Source: Corynebacterium silvaticum
GTDB lineage: Bacteria; Actinomycetota; Actinomycetes; Mycobacteriales; Mycobacteriaceae
Direction of reading: 5' to 3'
Length of the DNA: 64,000 nucleotides
Assembly: GCF_004382825.2 (NCBI RefSeq)
Contig: NZ_SDQO02000002.1
Location: forward strand, 62,001 to 126,000
The notes below the pieces were generated by a model. That model had not been told where the DNA came from, did no database searches, and saw nothing but the letters and a program-made list of their open reading frames with translations. Positions 19,164 to 27,318 of this stretch are shown here, one piece after another; the first letter of the stretch is position 1, and every line of letters begins with the position of its first letter. The position numbers and the translations under genes were made by a program.

Positions 19164-19223
19164 CGGAGTTCTTTCCGCTACTGTGATCCACTGGGTATGC
19201 CCAGGTGGGACAACACATTAAGG

Positions 19224-19403
19224 CTAGGTCAGATCCTTCAGCTTTGCCCCTGCGGCGGCACGCTGTACAGCTTCCGTACCCTTGATGGCGCTCGCCTTAG
19301 ACTCGTATGCCTCGCCACTGGCAACGATCTCACCGTTTCCAGCCTTCAAGCGAAAGCGGAATTTACCGGCCCTGTCTTCATAAACTTCGAATGTTCCAGC
19401 CAT
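19224..19403 (-). CDS. DUF1508 (YegP-like) small protein
   Basis: A 59-residue protein too short for usual ORF cut-offs. It begins MAGTFEVYEDRAGKFRF, continues GEIVASGEAYESKASAIKG and ends AGAKLKDLT. This is the DUF1508 repeat: a beta strand, F-R-F-R-L, then GE.I..S..Y.SK..A..GI. The ATG at 19403 follows AAAGGATG. One repeat only, where E. coli YegP has two. A small cytoplasmic protein of unknown function, in its own short transcript with a hairpin downstream. Confidence 0.85.
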   Translation of the reverse strand: MAGTFEVYEDRAGKFRFRLKAGNGEIVASGEAYESKASAIKGTEAVQRAAAGAKLKDLT

Positions 19404-19563
19404 GGGGTCATCCTTTCATTGTGCGCAAGGTGCGAATGATTGAATTGTCCCACGCTAGGGCATATAAGAAACCCTTCTCAGCAAAAGACTACCTTTCATT
19501 TATCCTTTATAAAACCAGGTAGTCCCCAATATAAGAAATTAATCTCTTCCCCATATCTAAAAG

Positions 19564-20669
19564 TTAACTCAAGCGATTGGAACGCTCGACTAGCTCATCC
19601 CACGACGCATAGGGGAGGGTGAGCCACGTAAAGGCCAGCGCCCGCATCCGCACTGTTGCCACTTGCGATTCTCCCAAAAGCTCACCTTCTACGCTGCCAC
19701 CATCCGCCAGAACCTCGCGTTGCGCCAGGGCAAGCTGGTCCAAGGTGCTGATGTATTCATGCGCCGTGCAGATCTCGTCCAGAGTCCGATAGCTCGCCAC
19801 CCGATATAACCCCTCAGGAGAACGAGCCAGGAGTCGCTTAGGCACAAACAAAGCCTTGGGATTAACCAGGTTAACGGGGTGCGCATGGGCAGTTCCAATG
19901 CGATCCTGGGGAATATCTTCATCGCCAAGCAACCCCACACACCACGCCAGAGTTTCCACCACGATCGCCTGATCCAGAACCTCCGCCACTGCCATCATTC
20001 CTGAGCGCCGCTGCTCTCTATCAAGTGGAGCAATGCGAGAAAAAGCTCACAAAGCCGCTGCTCGGAATCGGTGAGCGTGACCAACGCTAAATCATAACGT
20101 TCAGCCATTGCCTGTACGTCGGGATTCTTTCCTCGCCACAACTCCCGTGCGATATCTACGAGTACGGCAAGGCACACCATGCGATCGACAACGTCGCTAG
20201 CTGCCGGTAGCAACATTTCTGTCACGTCTGGCACGGGCATGGCAGTGGAATCTACTAGGAACCCCTGTTGAGACAACGTTTTTCGGATAGATTGCGCACG
20301 ATCTAATGCGCGGGTGTTAAGGATTGCCGCAGGGGCCTCCCCGGCGAGGATGTTGCGGCGGTGGACGTCGTAAAGCTCCCCCTGCTCATCCAAGAACAAC
20401 ACGCTTGCCCCGGCCGCCCATGATTCGGCATTGTCGGGGAAATCCTCAAAATCATAACGAGTAAGGCTCCGCCCCAACTGGCTCATATAGCGCCGCATGG
20501 CAAAAGGATCGATGGCCGGGTCGTCCGCAATGCGTTGATTGAGATTGCCCGCCGCGCTAAGAAACTCCTCACGCAATGCCCGCGACTCCGGGGTTCCTGC
20601 ATAAAGCGGACGCGGTTCAGGCCCGCCAGGCAGGGGAGTGTTCTGCGCAGAATAAGCAATGAATTTCAT
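19564..20669 (-). pseudogene. DUF4272-like protein split in two frames
   Basis: Two minus-strand frames meet at CAGGAATGATGG (~19994-20000): 20669-19995 (224 residues from MKFIAYSAQN) and 19998-19564 (144 residues). The joined chain matches the DUF4272 layout: VDRMVCLAVLVDIARELW, then SEQRLCELF, then QAIVVETLAWCVGLLG, then RTLDEICTAHEYISTLDQLA, and a C-terminal RALAFTWLTLPYASWDEL. In that family these parts are usually one protein, so a single lost base near 19998 is likely. The four-base ATGA overlap would also permit coupled translation of two polypeptides, so it might be functional as a pair. ATG 20669 follows TGAGGAAC and is preferred over the longer frame from 20699. Function unknown. 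Confidence 0.55.
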
Positions 20670-20769
20670 AAGTTCCTCAGAGGCAGGGCGATAACGCACG
20701 GGGACATTGACAACACAAGGATTCTAGCCACTGTCCGCCACTTGCCGCTGCCGCGAGAAACGAACGCGG

Positions 20770-21686
20770 CTATAGCCCCATAGTCGCTTTTGTTCGCTCC
20801 AGGATATCCAGACGCTCAGAGACGCTGCTTGTGGGCGGAACCTGCACCTTGACCCCATAGTAGGAAGCATGGCCTCGCGCTGCTTACACGCATTCAATAA
20901 CCCGCTCGGGGGTCAACCAGGAAATCGGCTCAGCCTCCACTAGTGGCAGGTGAGTATCTGCCCAACCGGGGCCATAAACGCTATCTTCACTGCCAGCACC
21001 TGAGATCATCACGCCCCCAAGCACTCCAGCAGCAACAAGCTTTTCGACGTGCTCACGTGGCCGTCCAGCATCTCGGCTTTCAATGACGCTACGCCCCCAG
21101 TTCACCGTCACCGTGAGCCCCAGCTCCTGGGCAACGCGAGCCTCTGCCTCAATATCCAAGAAACGCTTCTCTCCGGGATACTCCGGCACATACGCATCAC
21201 AGTGCTCGATCACCAGATCCAGCCCTAGCCCGCGATCCTTGAGTTCTCCGCCAGCGACTGGGCAAACATGCCCTCTTGGGCAGTCACAGAAGGTGCGGAA
21301 TGCACGTGAAGCTTGGATATGGTTCGTTGGCCAGTGAGATCATTGAGCTGATGTGCTTTCTCTACGGCTAGCAGCACATGGTCGATAGCGGCTTGCCTCC
21401 CTTCAGAATCAGAAGAGCCAAGTCCAAAAGTAGGGGAGGAGCCGAGACGTTGCATGGTCCCTGGAATCAACGTGAGAACTGAATCTTCAAACCTATGGGC
21501 AAAATGTTCCGTCTGCCACTCAATGGGATCAAAGAGGTCATCACGGAAAGGAATTTCCAGAGCATCTGCGATTCCACGCTCCGCCAGTCCTGCGTAAAAC
21601 CACTCTTGTTCTTGTCTCGCGGAGGGCACTGCTGCATAGGCGCCGACCAAGAAGCGACGCACGGTTTCCTCTATTGCCATACCCAT
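20770..21686 (-). pseudogene. DUF4862 family protein, frameshifted and with an internal stop
   Basis: The first frame runs from 21686 (RRFLVGAYAAVPSARQEQEW) to FAQSLAE and then goes out of frame. One missing base near 21231-21236 would read LAEELKDRGLGLDLVIEHCD into the second frame. That frame stops at 20884 (ERVIECV*), yet the same frame continues to encode the family's C-terminus (ARGHASYYGVKVQVPP, then ERLDILERT) up to TAG at 20770. A sense codon, for example CAA, changed to TAA would explain this. So there are two independent lesions, a frameshift and a nonsense codon. The family has a TIM-barrel look but no assigned function that I can state. Confidence 0.8.
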
Positions 21687-21776
21687 ATTTTAGTCCACAA
21701 ACCCAAGACGTAGGACGTCTGATGTCATTTTTTTAGAGATGATCACCACACTCGACTGCCACGCCACAACACACAC

Positions 21777-21820
21777 TAAGGGGGCTGCACCAACCACACG
21801 CGGTTGGTGCAGCCCCCTTA
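21777..21820 (-). terminator. Strong terminator hairpin of the DAACS symporter gene
   Basis: A perfect 19-base inverted repeat (21777-21795 with 21102-type complement at 21802-21820) around ACACGC. It starts 23 bases after the symporter stop codon on the minus strand, between that gene and the DUF4862 pseudogene. Confidence 0.85.
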
Positions 21821-21842
21821 TCGAGCAGGAGACATGACATGT

Positions 21843-23150
21843 CTAATTCTTCTGAGCGGAATCCACTCCAGACGCAGATACATTATTGGCTGCGACATCA
21901 TCTGTTGACTCTTTGGCGTCGATACCTGCGATAGCTGCAGCAAGGCCAAGGTCATCAGCATCGTCCAGATCGTGGCGAGAAATAGATCCCTTTGCAAACT
22001 TATCCACCACCATCGCAATAGCGCCATCGCCCGTGACGTTGCAGGCGGTACCAAAGGAATCGATAGCGATATAAGCAGCGATCATGAGCGCCACCTGATC
22101 GTCGTTAAAGCCAAGGCTTGAGGACAAGAGGCCAACAGCAGCCATGATTGCGCCGCCGGGAACGCCCGGTGCGGCAACCATCGTAACGCCCAACATCAAA
22201 ATGAATCCGAGTGCGGTTGCCAAAGGAATATCCATGCCATCCATGAACATGATGGCAAACGCAAACAAGGTAATTTTCATCATCGAACCGGACAGGTGGA
22301 TCGTCGCGCACAGCGGAATCACAAAGCCCGCCACGGACTTGCTCACACCATTCTTCAGAGCGGACTCATAGGTCACAGGGATCGTCGCAGCAGAAGACGA
22401 AGTTCCCAGAGCCGTAAAGTAGGCCGGCATCATGTTCTTGAGGGAGCTCAGCGGATTCTTGCCTGCAACGGCACCAGCAAAGAGGAACTGCAAAACAAGA
22501 AGCACAAAGCTCATAAAGATCGCCAGAACCAAGACCTTGGCAAAGGCGGTAAGAACATCGGCAAGGTTTCCGTTCATTCCCAGGGAGAGGAACATGCCAA
22601 AGATGTAAATAGGCAGCAACGGGACAATAAAGGAGGAAATAACCTTCATCACCACACGGCGCAGATCCGCAACACCAGAATAAAGCGTGTCGGACTTAAC
22701 CGTAGTCATAGCCACACCCACCACAAAGGCAAGAATCAAGGCGGTCATCACAGCCATCGGGGCAGGCATATCCACACTGATATAAGGAGTCAAAGCACCT
22801 TCCTCAATGTCAGATGCGTGGACATTTTGCTGTCCTGCCAAAAGCTTCGGATAAATCGAATTAGCTACAGCCCAGGAAATCAGCCCAGAGACCAGTGCAG
22901 AACAATAAGCAATTCCAGTTGTAATCGCCAGCCACTTACCCGCACCCCGGCCAAGGCCCGCGATGGCGGGAGTAATGAGTGAGAAGATAAGAACCGGAAT
23001 GAAGAAGCCCAAGAAGTTTCCGAAGAGACCATTGAAGGTTACAAAAATTCGGGCTAACCCATCAGGAAAGAAAAAGCTGCACACAATGCCCAGGATGATC
23101 GCCACGATGATCCTGAACAGCAGCGAGGAAGAAAGACGCTTTATGTTCAT
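21843..23150 (-). CDS. Dicarboxylate/amino acid:cation symporter (DAACS family)
   Basis: 435 residues with about eight transmembrane segments and two re-entrant loops. Diagnostic are the serine-rich hairpin ALGTSSSAATIPVTYE (~265-280), then VIPLCATIHLSGS, and the C-terminal DSFGTACNVTGDGAIAMVVDK (~370-390), which matches the substrate-binding NxxGD region of GltP, DctA and SstT. It imports glutamate/aspartate, serine/threonine or C4-dicarboxylates with Na+ or H+. The substrate cannot be settled here. A ~45-residue acidic C-terminal tail follows. The gene is monocistronic with a strong terminator. The ATG lies at 23150 with AAACTAATG upstream and no clear ribosome-binding site. Intact. Confidence 0.9.
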   Translation of the reverse strand: MNIKRLSSSLLFRIIVAIILGIVCSFFFPDGLARIFVTFNGLFGNFLGFFIPVLIFSLITPAIAGLGRGAGKWLAITTGIAYCSALVSGLISWAVANSIYPKLLAGQQNVHASDIEEGALTPYISVDMPAPMAVMTALILAFVVGVAMTTVKSDTLYSGVADLRRVVMKVISSFIVPLLPIYIFGMFLSLGMNGNLADVLTAFAKVLVLAIFMSFVLLVLQFLFAGAVAGKNPLSSLKNMMPAYFTALGTSSSAATIPVTYESALKNGVSKSVAGFVIPLCATIHLSGSMMKITLFAFAIMFMDGMDIPLATALGFILMLGVTMVAAPGVPGGAIMAAVGLLSSSLGFNDDQVALMIAAYIAIDSFGTACNVTGDGAIAMVVDKFAKGSISRHDLDDADDLGLAAAIAGIDAKESTDDVAANNVSASGVDSAQKN

Positions 23151-23700
23151 TAGTTTGCCTACACTATGGAAGGAGGTACGAGGGACATACTGTTCCCTGC
23201 GCGACTGGCGTGTCGCCTGGGTTGTGAACTAACTTACGCGGTTACCAATGGAATTCATATTTTCCATGGATCTCATATATCGGGATTTTCCCTCGACGTT
23301 CCGGCTGGAAAATATGCACAAGCCCACGACCTGCCCCTTCTATGCGAATCCCCTCAAAAACCCACATTGGGCCAGCTGGCATTTTCCGATTTTTCACCAT
23401 GTTTCACATGAAACATGGCCTTGTATCGCCCCTAGAAGAGGGAATGGGAAGCCTTTGGAAAGTTTTACAATGTCCAGCGCAACTGGTTATGTCGCGTGAC
23501 CCAATTTCATCCGTCAAGGCACGTGCCAGACATACTGGACGATACGCCGAGCATACGCGTCAGACATGTGGACCAAACACGCACCAGGAAAGCCTATCGG
23601 GTTCACATATGTGACAAGAAAGCGCCATACCTTTGCTGTACATTTTAAAAAGAGCCCAAACAGAAAACCGGAGTTAGCGCTTTATAGGAAGGAGCCATTC
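23151..23700. other. 550-bp intergenic region with a parS-like site
   Basis: No coding frame with supporting features is seen between the symporter and crtB. It holds the divergent promoters, a parS-like palindrome at 23400-23415, and a good ribosome-binding site (AGGAAGGAG, ~23688) for the frame starting at 23701. Short plus-strand frames here have no start context or homology I recognise. Confidence 0.5.
23400..23415. other. parS: parS-like site with altered centre
   Basis: TGTTTCACATGAAACA differs from the consensus only at the central G (CACATG instead of CACGTG). The flanks extend the symmetry to CCATG...CATGG. The central CG matters for ParB binding, so this may be weak or decayed. Confidence 0.55.
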
Positions 23701-24893
23701 ATGTCTCGTTGGCCCCTCCGTAAAAATCATCGCCACCCAAAGTCGCATAGATTTCCGCTACTTCCACCACTCTCAGGAGGTTCAAGAGCAGAAACCCCAG
23801 AGGCTCTTACACCCCGACGCGCCCGAGGGTCGGCCCTGGCGGCAGCTTTTCGCGCACTCACAACACTGGCGAGACTCCGAGGGAGAAAGTCAGGGGAGAG
23901 GGGGCTCACGGCGTCCCGTAACCTTCTCCGTGCAGAGTCCGGAGAAAATTTCAATGAGGGGATTTCGGTTACAGCTCCAGCAACAACGTCGCTCGAAAAC
24001 TTTGATCGCATGTCTATCAGGGCTGCCGAAAAAGTCATCACGTCTTATTCCACCAGCTTCTCTTTTGCCACCCATATCCTCGAACCGGAGCTACGCACTG
24101 ACATCCGAAATCTCTATGCCATGGTGCGCACTGCAGATGAGATAGTCGACGGCACTGCCCGCGCCGCTGGACTTACCACTTCCCAGACCGCAGAGCTTCT
24201 CGCAGACTACGAGCGTGAGGTACTTCTAGCCCCCACGTAGATCCTGTTATGCACGCCTACGCCATCTCGGCTCGTCGATGTCAGTTTAAAGAAGAACACG
24301 TGCGCGCCTTTTTCGCTTCCATGCGTAGAGACATCAGCAGCGTTAACTACAATGCCGACGAGGATTACCGCAGCTACATCTATGGCTCCGCTGAGGTTAT
24401 TGGCCTCATGTGTTTATCCGCGTTCCTAGTACAACGTCCCAGTTCTCCTCATCGAGGAGCAGACCAACGCGCACATCACTATTCCCAGAAAGACCTCGAC
24501 ATCATGAGCGAGGGCGCGCGTGCTCTAGGTGCAGCATTTCAAAAGGTAAATTTTCTCCGCGATTGGCAAGAGGATGCGACCCAGTTGGGACGGCACTATT
24601 TCCCCGGCGCCCCTCGCCGTCTCACCGACTCTTTCAAGCGCACAATCATCGCAGATATCCGCACCGACCTAGCCGCAGCGCTTCGTGCCATACCGCTCTT
24701 GCCGGGTTCCGCCCCAGTGGGAGTAGCAGCAGCTGCAGAATTATTCGCCGAGCTGACCAACATCCTCGACACAATGAGCGCAGCTGAGATCATGGAGAAA
24801 CGTGCTAGTGTTCCTATCTCCACAAAGGCAAGAATCATGGCTCGTGCGCTTATCAAAGCCAGAAAGTTTCATCCGCTGACGCATGGCCGCTAG
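23701..24893 (+). pseudogene. crtB: Phytoene synthase, frameshifted
   Basis: Two frames give one squalene/phytoene synthase. The first carries SFATHILEPELRTDIRNLYAMVRTADEIVD, including the first Asp-rich site, and stops at 24240 after EVLLAPT. The second resumes at DPVMHAYAISARRCQF and includes SVNYNADEDYRSYIYGSAEVIGLM and the second site FQKVNFLRDWQEDATQLGRHYFP. One missing base at ~24236-24240 would give LAPTVDPVMHAY. The first frame has a ~100-residue basic, Ser/Arg-rich N-terminal extension from the ATG at 23701, which has a strong ribosome-binding site; the family core begins near 24010. The intact enzyme condenses two geranylgeranyl diphosphates to phytoene. crtI follows by about 55 bases. 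Confidence 0.85.
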
Positions 24894-24946
24894 CACATGT
24901 ACGTCTTGCTGTGTGAGAGGATCCCACCACTTGATTGGAACAGACA

Positions 24947-26580
24947 ATGATGCCGATTACGCCTCCTAAGAAAGCCATTGTTATCGGGGCAGGTGCCGCA
25001 GGACTAGCCACCGCCGCTTTATTGTCGTGCGAGGGCTACGAGGTCACAGTGGTGGAGAAAAACGAGGAGATCGGAGGGCGTGCTGGGAATCTCTGCTACA
25101 AAGGTTTCCGTTGGGACACCGGCCCGTCGTGGTACCTCATGCCCGATGCCTTTGAACATTTCTTCGCTCTGCTCGGTAGCACGGTTAAACAGGAGTATAG
25201 CCTCGAAGATGTACAGCCCGCGTATCGACTTTTTGCAGAAACACACCCCGCACAGGCCGCCGAGCGTATCGACGTCCCCAGCGACCCCACCGCCCTAGCC
25301 AACTATTTTGAATCGGTAGAGCCCGGCGCGGGAGAGGCGCTTTATCAGTATCTTGCCAGTGCAAGCGCCACCTACCGCATCGCTGTGGAGCGATTTCTTT
25401 ATACCAATTTCACGTCTCTTGGACCCTTGTTACACCGGGACGTTCTTGGCCGCCTCCGCGTCTTGATCACACTGCTCACACGGTCTCTCCACACGATGGT
25501 GAACAAGCGTTTCCAGGACCACCGGTTAAGGCAAATTTTGTCTTATCCTGCCGTCTTTCTTTCCTCTCGCCCAGAGGAAACGCCATCAATGTATCACCTC
25601 ATGAGTCATACCGACATAGTCCAAGGAGTGCGGTATCCGACTAAGGGATTCACTGGTGTCATAGAGGCGATATACCGCCACGCGCTCACAAGAAATGCTC
25701 GTTTTCTTTTTGATACTGCCGTTTTAGAGATCACTACCAGCAACATGAGCCGTGATCTGCGCAAACGGGAAAACTCGCCCATGCCACTGGAGTGGTGATT
25801 CGGCACAGTGATGGTTCAAAAGAACATCTTCACGCAGACATTGTGGTTTCCTGTGCGGATCTACACCACACTGAGACGCAGCTTTTACCGCAGCACCTCC
25901 GCAGTTATAACTCCGACTATTTTTCTCGTCGCAACCCCGGTGTAGGCACGGTGGTGGTCTTAGCGGGGGTCAGGGGATCATTACCGCAGCTTAAGCATCA
26001 TAATCTGTTTTTTAGCAAAGACTGGGCAATTGACTTTGATGCTGTGTTCCGCACCGATACCCAGAGCGTGGCCTCGGAATCTATCTATGTGTCCAAGCCC
26101 TCCCACACAGACGCACACGTTGCGCCGCCGGGTCACGAGAATCTTTTTATTTTGATTCCCGTCTCAGCGCAGCTAGCTATTGGGCATGGCAACGCCTATG
26201 GGCATGCCAAGTCTGAATCGGTACGCGCTATTGCCGAACACGCCATCGAATCCATTGCGCATAAGGCTGGCATCCCCGATTTATCCTCGCGCATCGTTGT
26301 GAGCAAAACGATTGGCCCAGCCGATTTTGCAGATCGTTACCATGCATGGCTCGGGGGCTCCATCGGGCCAGCGCATACGCTCAGGCAGTCCGCCTTCTTC
26401 CGAGGCCGCAATGTGTCTCGGAAGGTAAAAAATCTGTACTATGCGGGCGCAACTACTGTCCCTGGGGTAGGTATCCCAATGTGCCTTATTTCGGCAGAAA
26501 ATGTGATTAAGCGACTGCGGGGCGATACCAGCCCCGGCCCACTGCCGGAGCCGCTCAATCCACGCCGAACTTCGATATAA
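24947..26580 (+). pseudogene. crtI: Phytoene desaturase, frameshifted
   Basis: The first frame (from ATG 24947) begins AIVIGAGAAGLATAALLSCEGY, an FAD-binding Rossmann motif, with VVEKNEEIGGRAGNL and WDTGPSWYLMPDAFEHFF. It ends out of frame at NSPMPLEW (25798). The second frame runs to 26580 with ADLHHTETQLLP and the C-terminal desaturase motif LYYAGATTVPGVGIPMCLISA. The break is near 25781-25786; one lost base would read HATGVVIRHSDGS. CrtI makes lycopene or neurosporene from phytoene. Together with crtB this is a two-gene carotenoid module with both genes broken. A split crtI paralogue also exists in C. glutamicum, as I recall. Confidence 0.85.
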
Positions 26581-26632
26581 AAGCACCCACAGCCATTTAG
26601 CTGATAAGCAAACCCGGACTACAGTGATCGGC

Positions 26633-27106
26633 ATGACTGTCGTCGGCACGCTTTTGGCTATCGTAACTATTGCTCTTATCACCATCGGCGCCTTGGCATG
26701 GGCTCGCCGCCTCCACGGAAACTCCTATGTGGGAATCCGGGTGCCTGAGGTGCGTAAATCTCAGGAGCTGTGGACCACCGCGCATCACGTCGCTGGCCCT
26801 TTGTGGGTCGTCGGTGGCATTGCTGTTGGAATCGCTGCATCATTGTGTTTTGCCCCCTCCGGGTGGTTGCATCTGATGTCCATCGTTGCGGTGCTCGCGG
26901 GCATAGTGTTTGTGAGCATTGGCGCTAATGTGGGGGCGCGCGCCGCATCGCTTCTCGACGCCCAAGCGGACGTCACAGCGGCTTCAGAGTCCACGTGCTG
27001 CAGTGCCGGGGGAGCTGAGGAGGCGAATGATGAGGGGCAAGCGTCGACAAGCTTTACCCCCGATCTGGAAGCATTACGACGTGCAGCGCAGGCCTCCGAT
27101 AACTGA
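26633..27106 (+). CDS. SdpI/YhfL-like small membrane protein
   Basis: About 157 residues. An N-terminal membrane segment (VVGTLLAIVTIALITIGALAW) is followed by the SdpI-family loop YVGIRVPEVRKSQELWTTAHHVAGPLW (residues ~28-55) and two more hydrophobic segments. The C-terminal ~45 residues are polar and Ala/Glu-rich. SdpI proteins include immunity factors to peptide toxins, but most members are uncharacterised. No toxin gene is visible nearby. ATG 26633 (MTVVGTLL) was chosen over the upstream GTG 26624. It ends just before the trp promoter and may share no transcript with trp. Confidence 0.72.
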   Translation: MTVVGTLLAIVTIALITIGALAWARRLHGNSYVGIRVPEVRKSQELWTTAHHVAGPLWVVGGIAVGIAASLCFAPSGWLHLMSIVAVLAGIVFVSIGANVGARAASLLDAQADVTAASESTCCSAGGAEEANDEGQASTSFTPDLEALRRAAQASDN

Positions 27107-27112
27107 TTGATC

Positions 27113-27141
27113 TTGCGCGCATTCGCACTCATGCGTATGGT
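27113..27141 (+). promoter_or_regulatory. Predicted trpE-operon promoter
   Basis: TTGCGC and TATGGT are separated by 17 bases. The predicted start (about 7 bases after the -10 box) falls almost on the ATG of the leader peptide at 27150. The second trp module has the same arrangement. Confidence 0.5.
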
Positions 27142-27149
27142 TCAGGTGT

Positions 27150-27190
27150 ATGAAGAACATGAATGCACACTGGTGGTGTGGCTCGCATAG
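27150..27190 (+). pseudogene. trpL: trp leader peptide, frameshifted within the Trp codons
   Basis: The frame ATG AAG AAC ATG AAT GCA CAC TGG TGG is a typical Trp leader. After two Trp codons it reads TGT GGC and stays open through the terminator and past the trpE start. In the neighbouring frame the sequence reads TGG CTC GCA TAG (27179-27190), a Trp codon followed by a proper stop. One G inserted after 27178, or TG removed at 27177-27178, would give MKNMNAH, three or four Trp, then LA-stop. As read, the leader has lost its stop codon. Confidence 0.7.
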
Positions 27191-27251
27191 CGGCGAGCTA
27201 CATGATTGTGCATCCCACAGCTCGCTTGAAAACTCCCAAGCGGGCTTTTTT
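27181..27251 (+). promoter_or_regulatory. Transcription attenuator upstream of trpE
   Basis: Three mutually exclusive pairings can be drawn. Pause hairpin 1:2 is GCTCGC (27181-27186) with GCGAGC (27193-27198). Antiterminator 2:3 is GCGAGCT (27193-27199) with AGCTCGC (27219-27225). Terminator 3:4 is AGCTCGCTTG (27219-27228) with CAAGCGGGCT (27237-27246), followed by TTTTTT. This is the classic ribosome-mediated trp attenuator. Confidence 0.85.
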
Positions 27252-27318
27252 GTATCCATAGGCTCCAGCCAGATGGCCCGCAGCGGGGGAGAATCCACCC
27301 AACACATGCAAAGGCACT

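Noticed and set aside
9551..20303. TAGATTGCGCAC at 9551, 17442 and 20288 as a repeat family
   Set aside because: Three copies of a 12-mer in 64 kb are near what chance can give; two are inside coding sequence. Kept only as a note with the 17440 palindrome.
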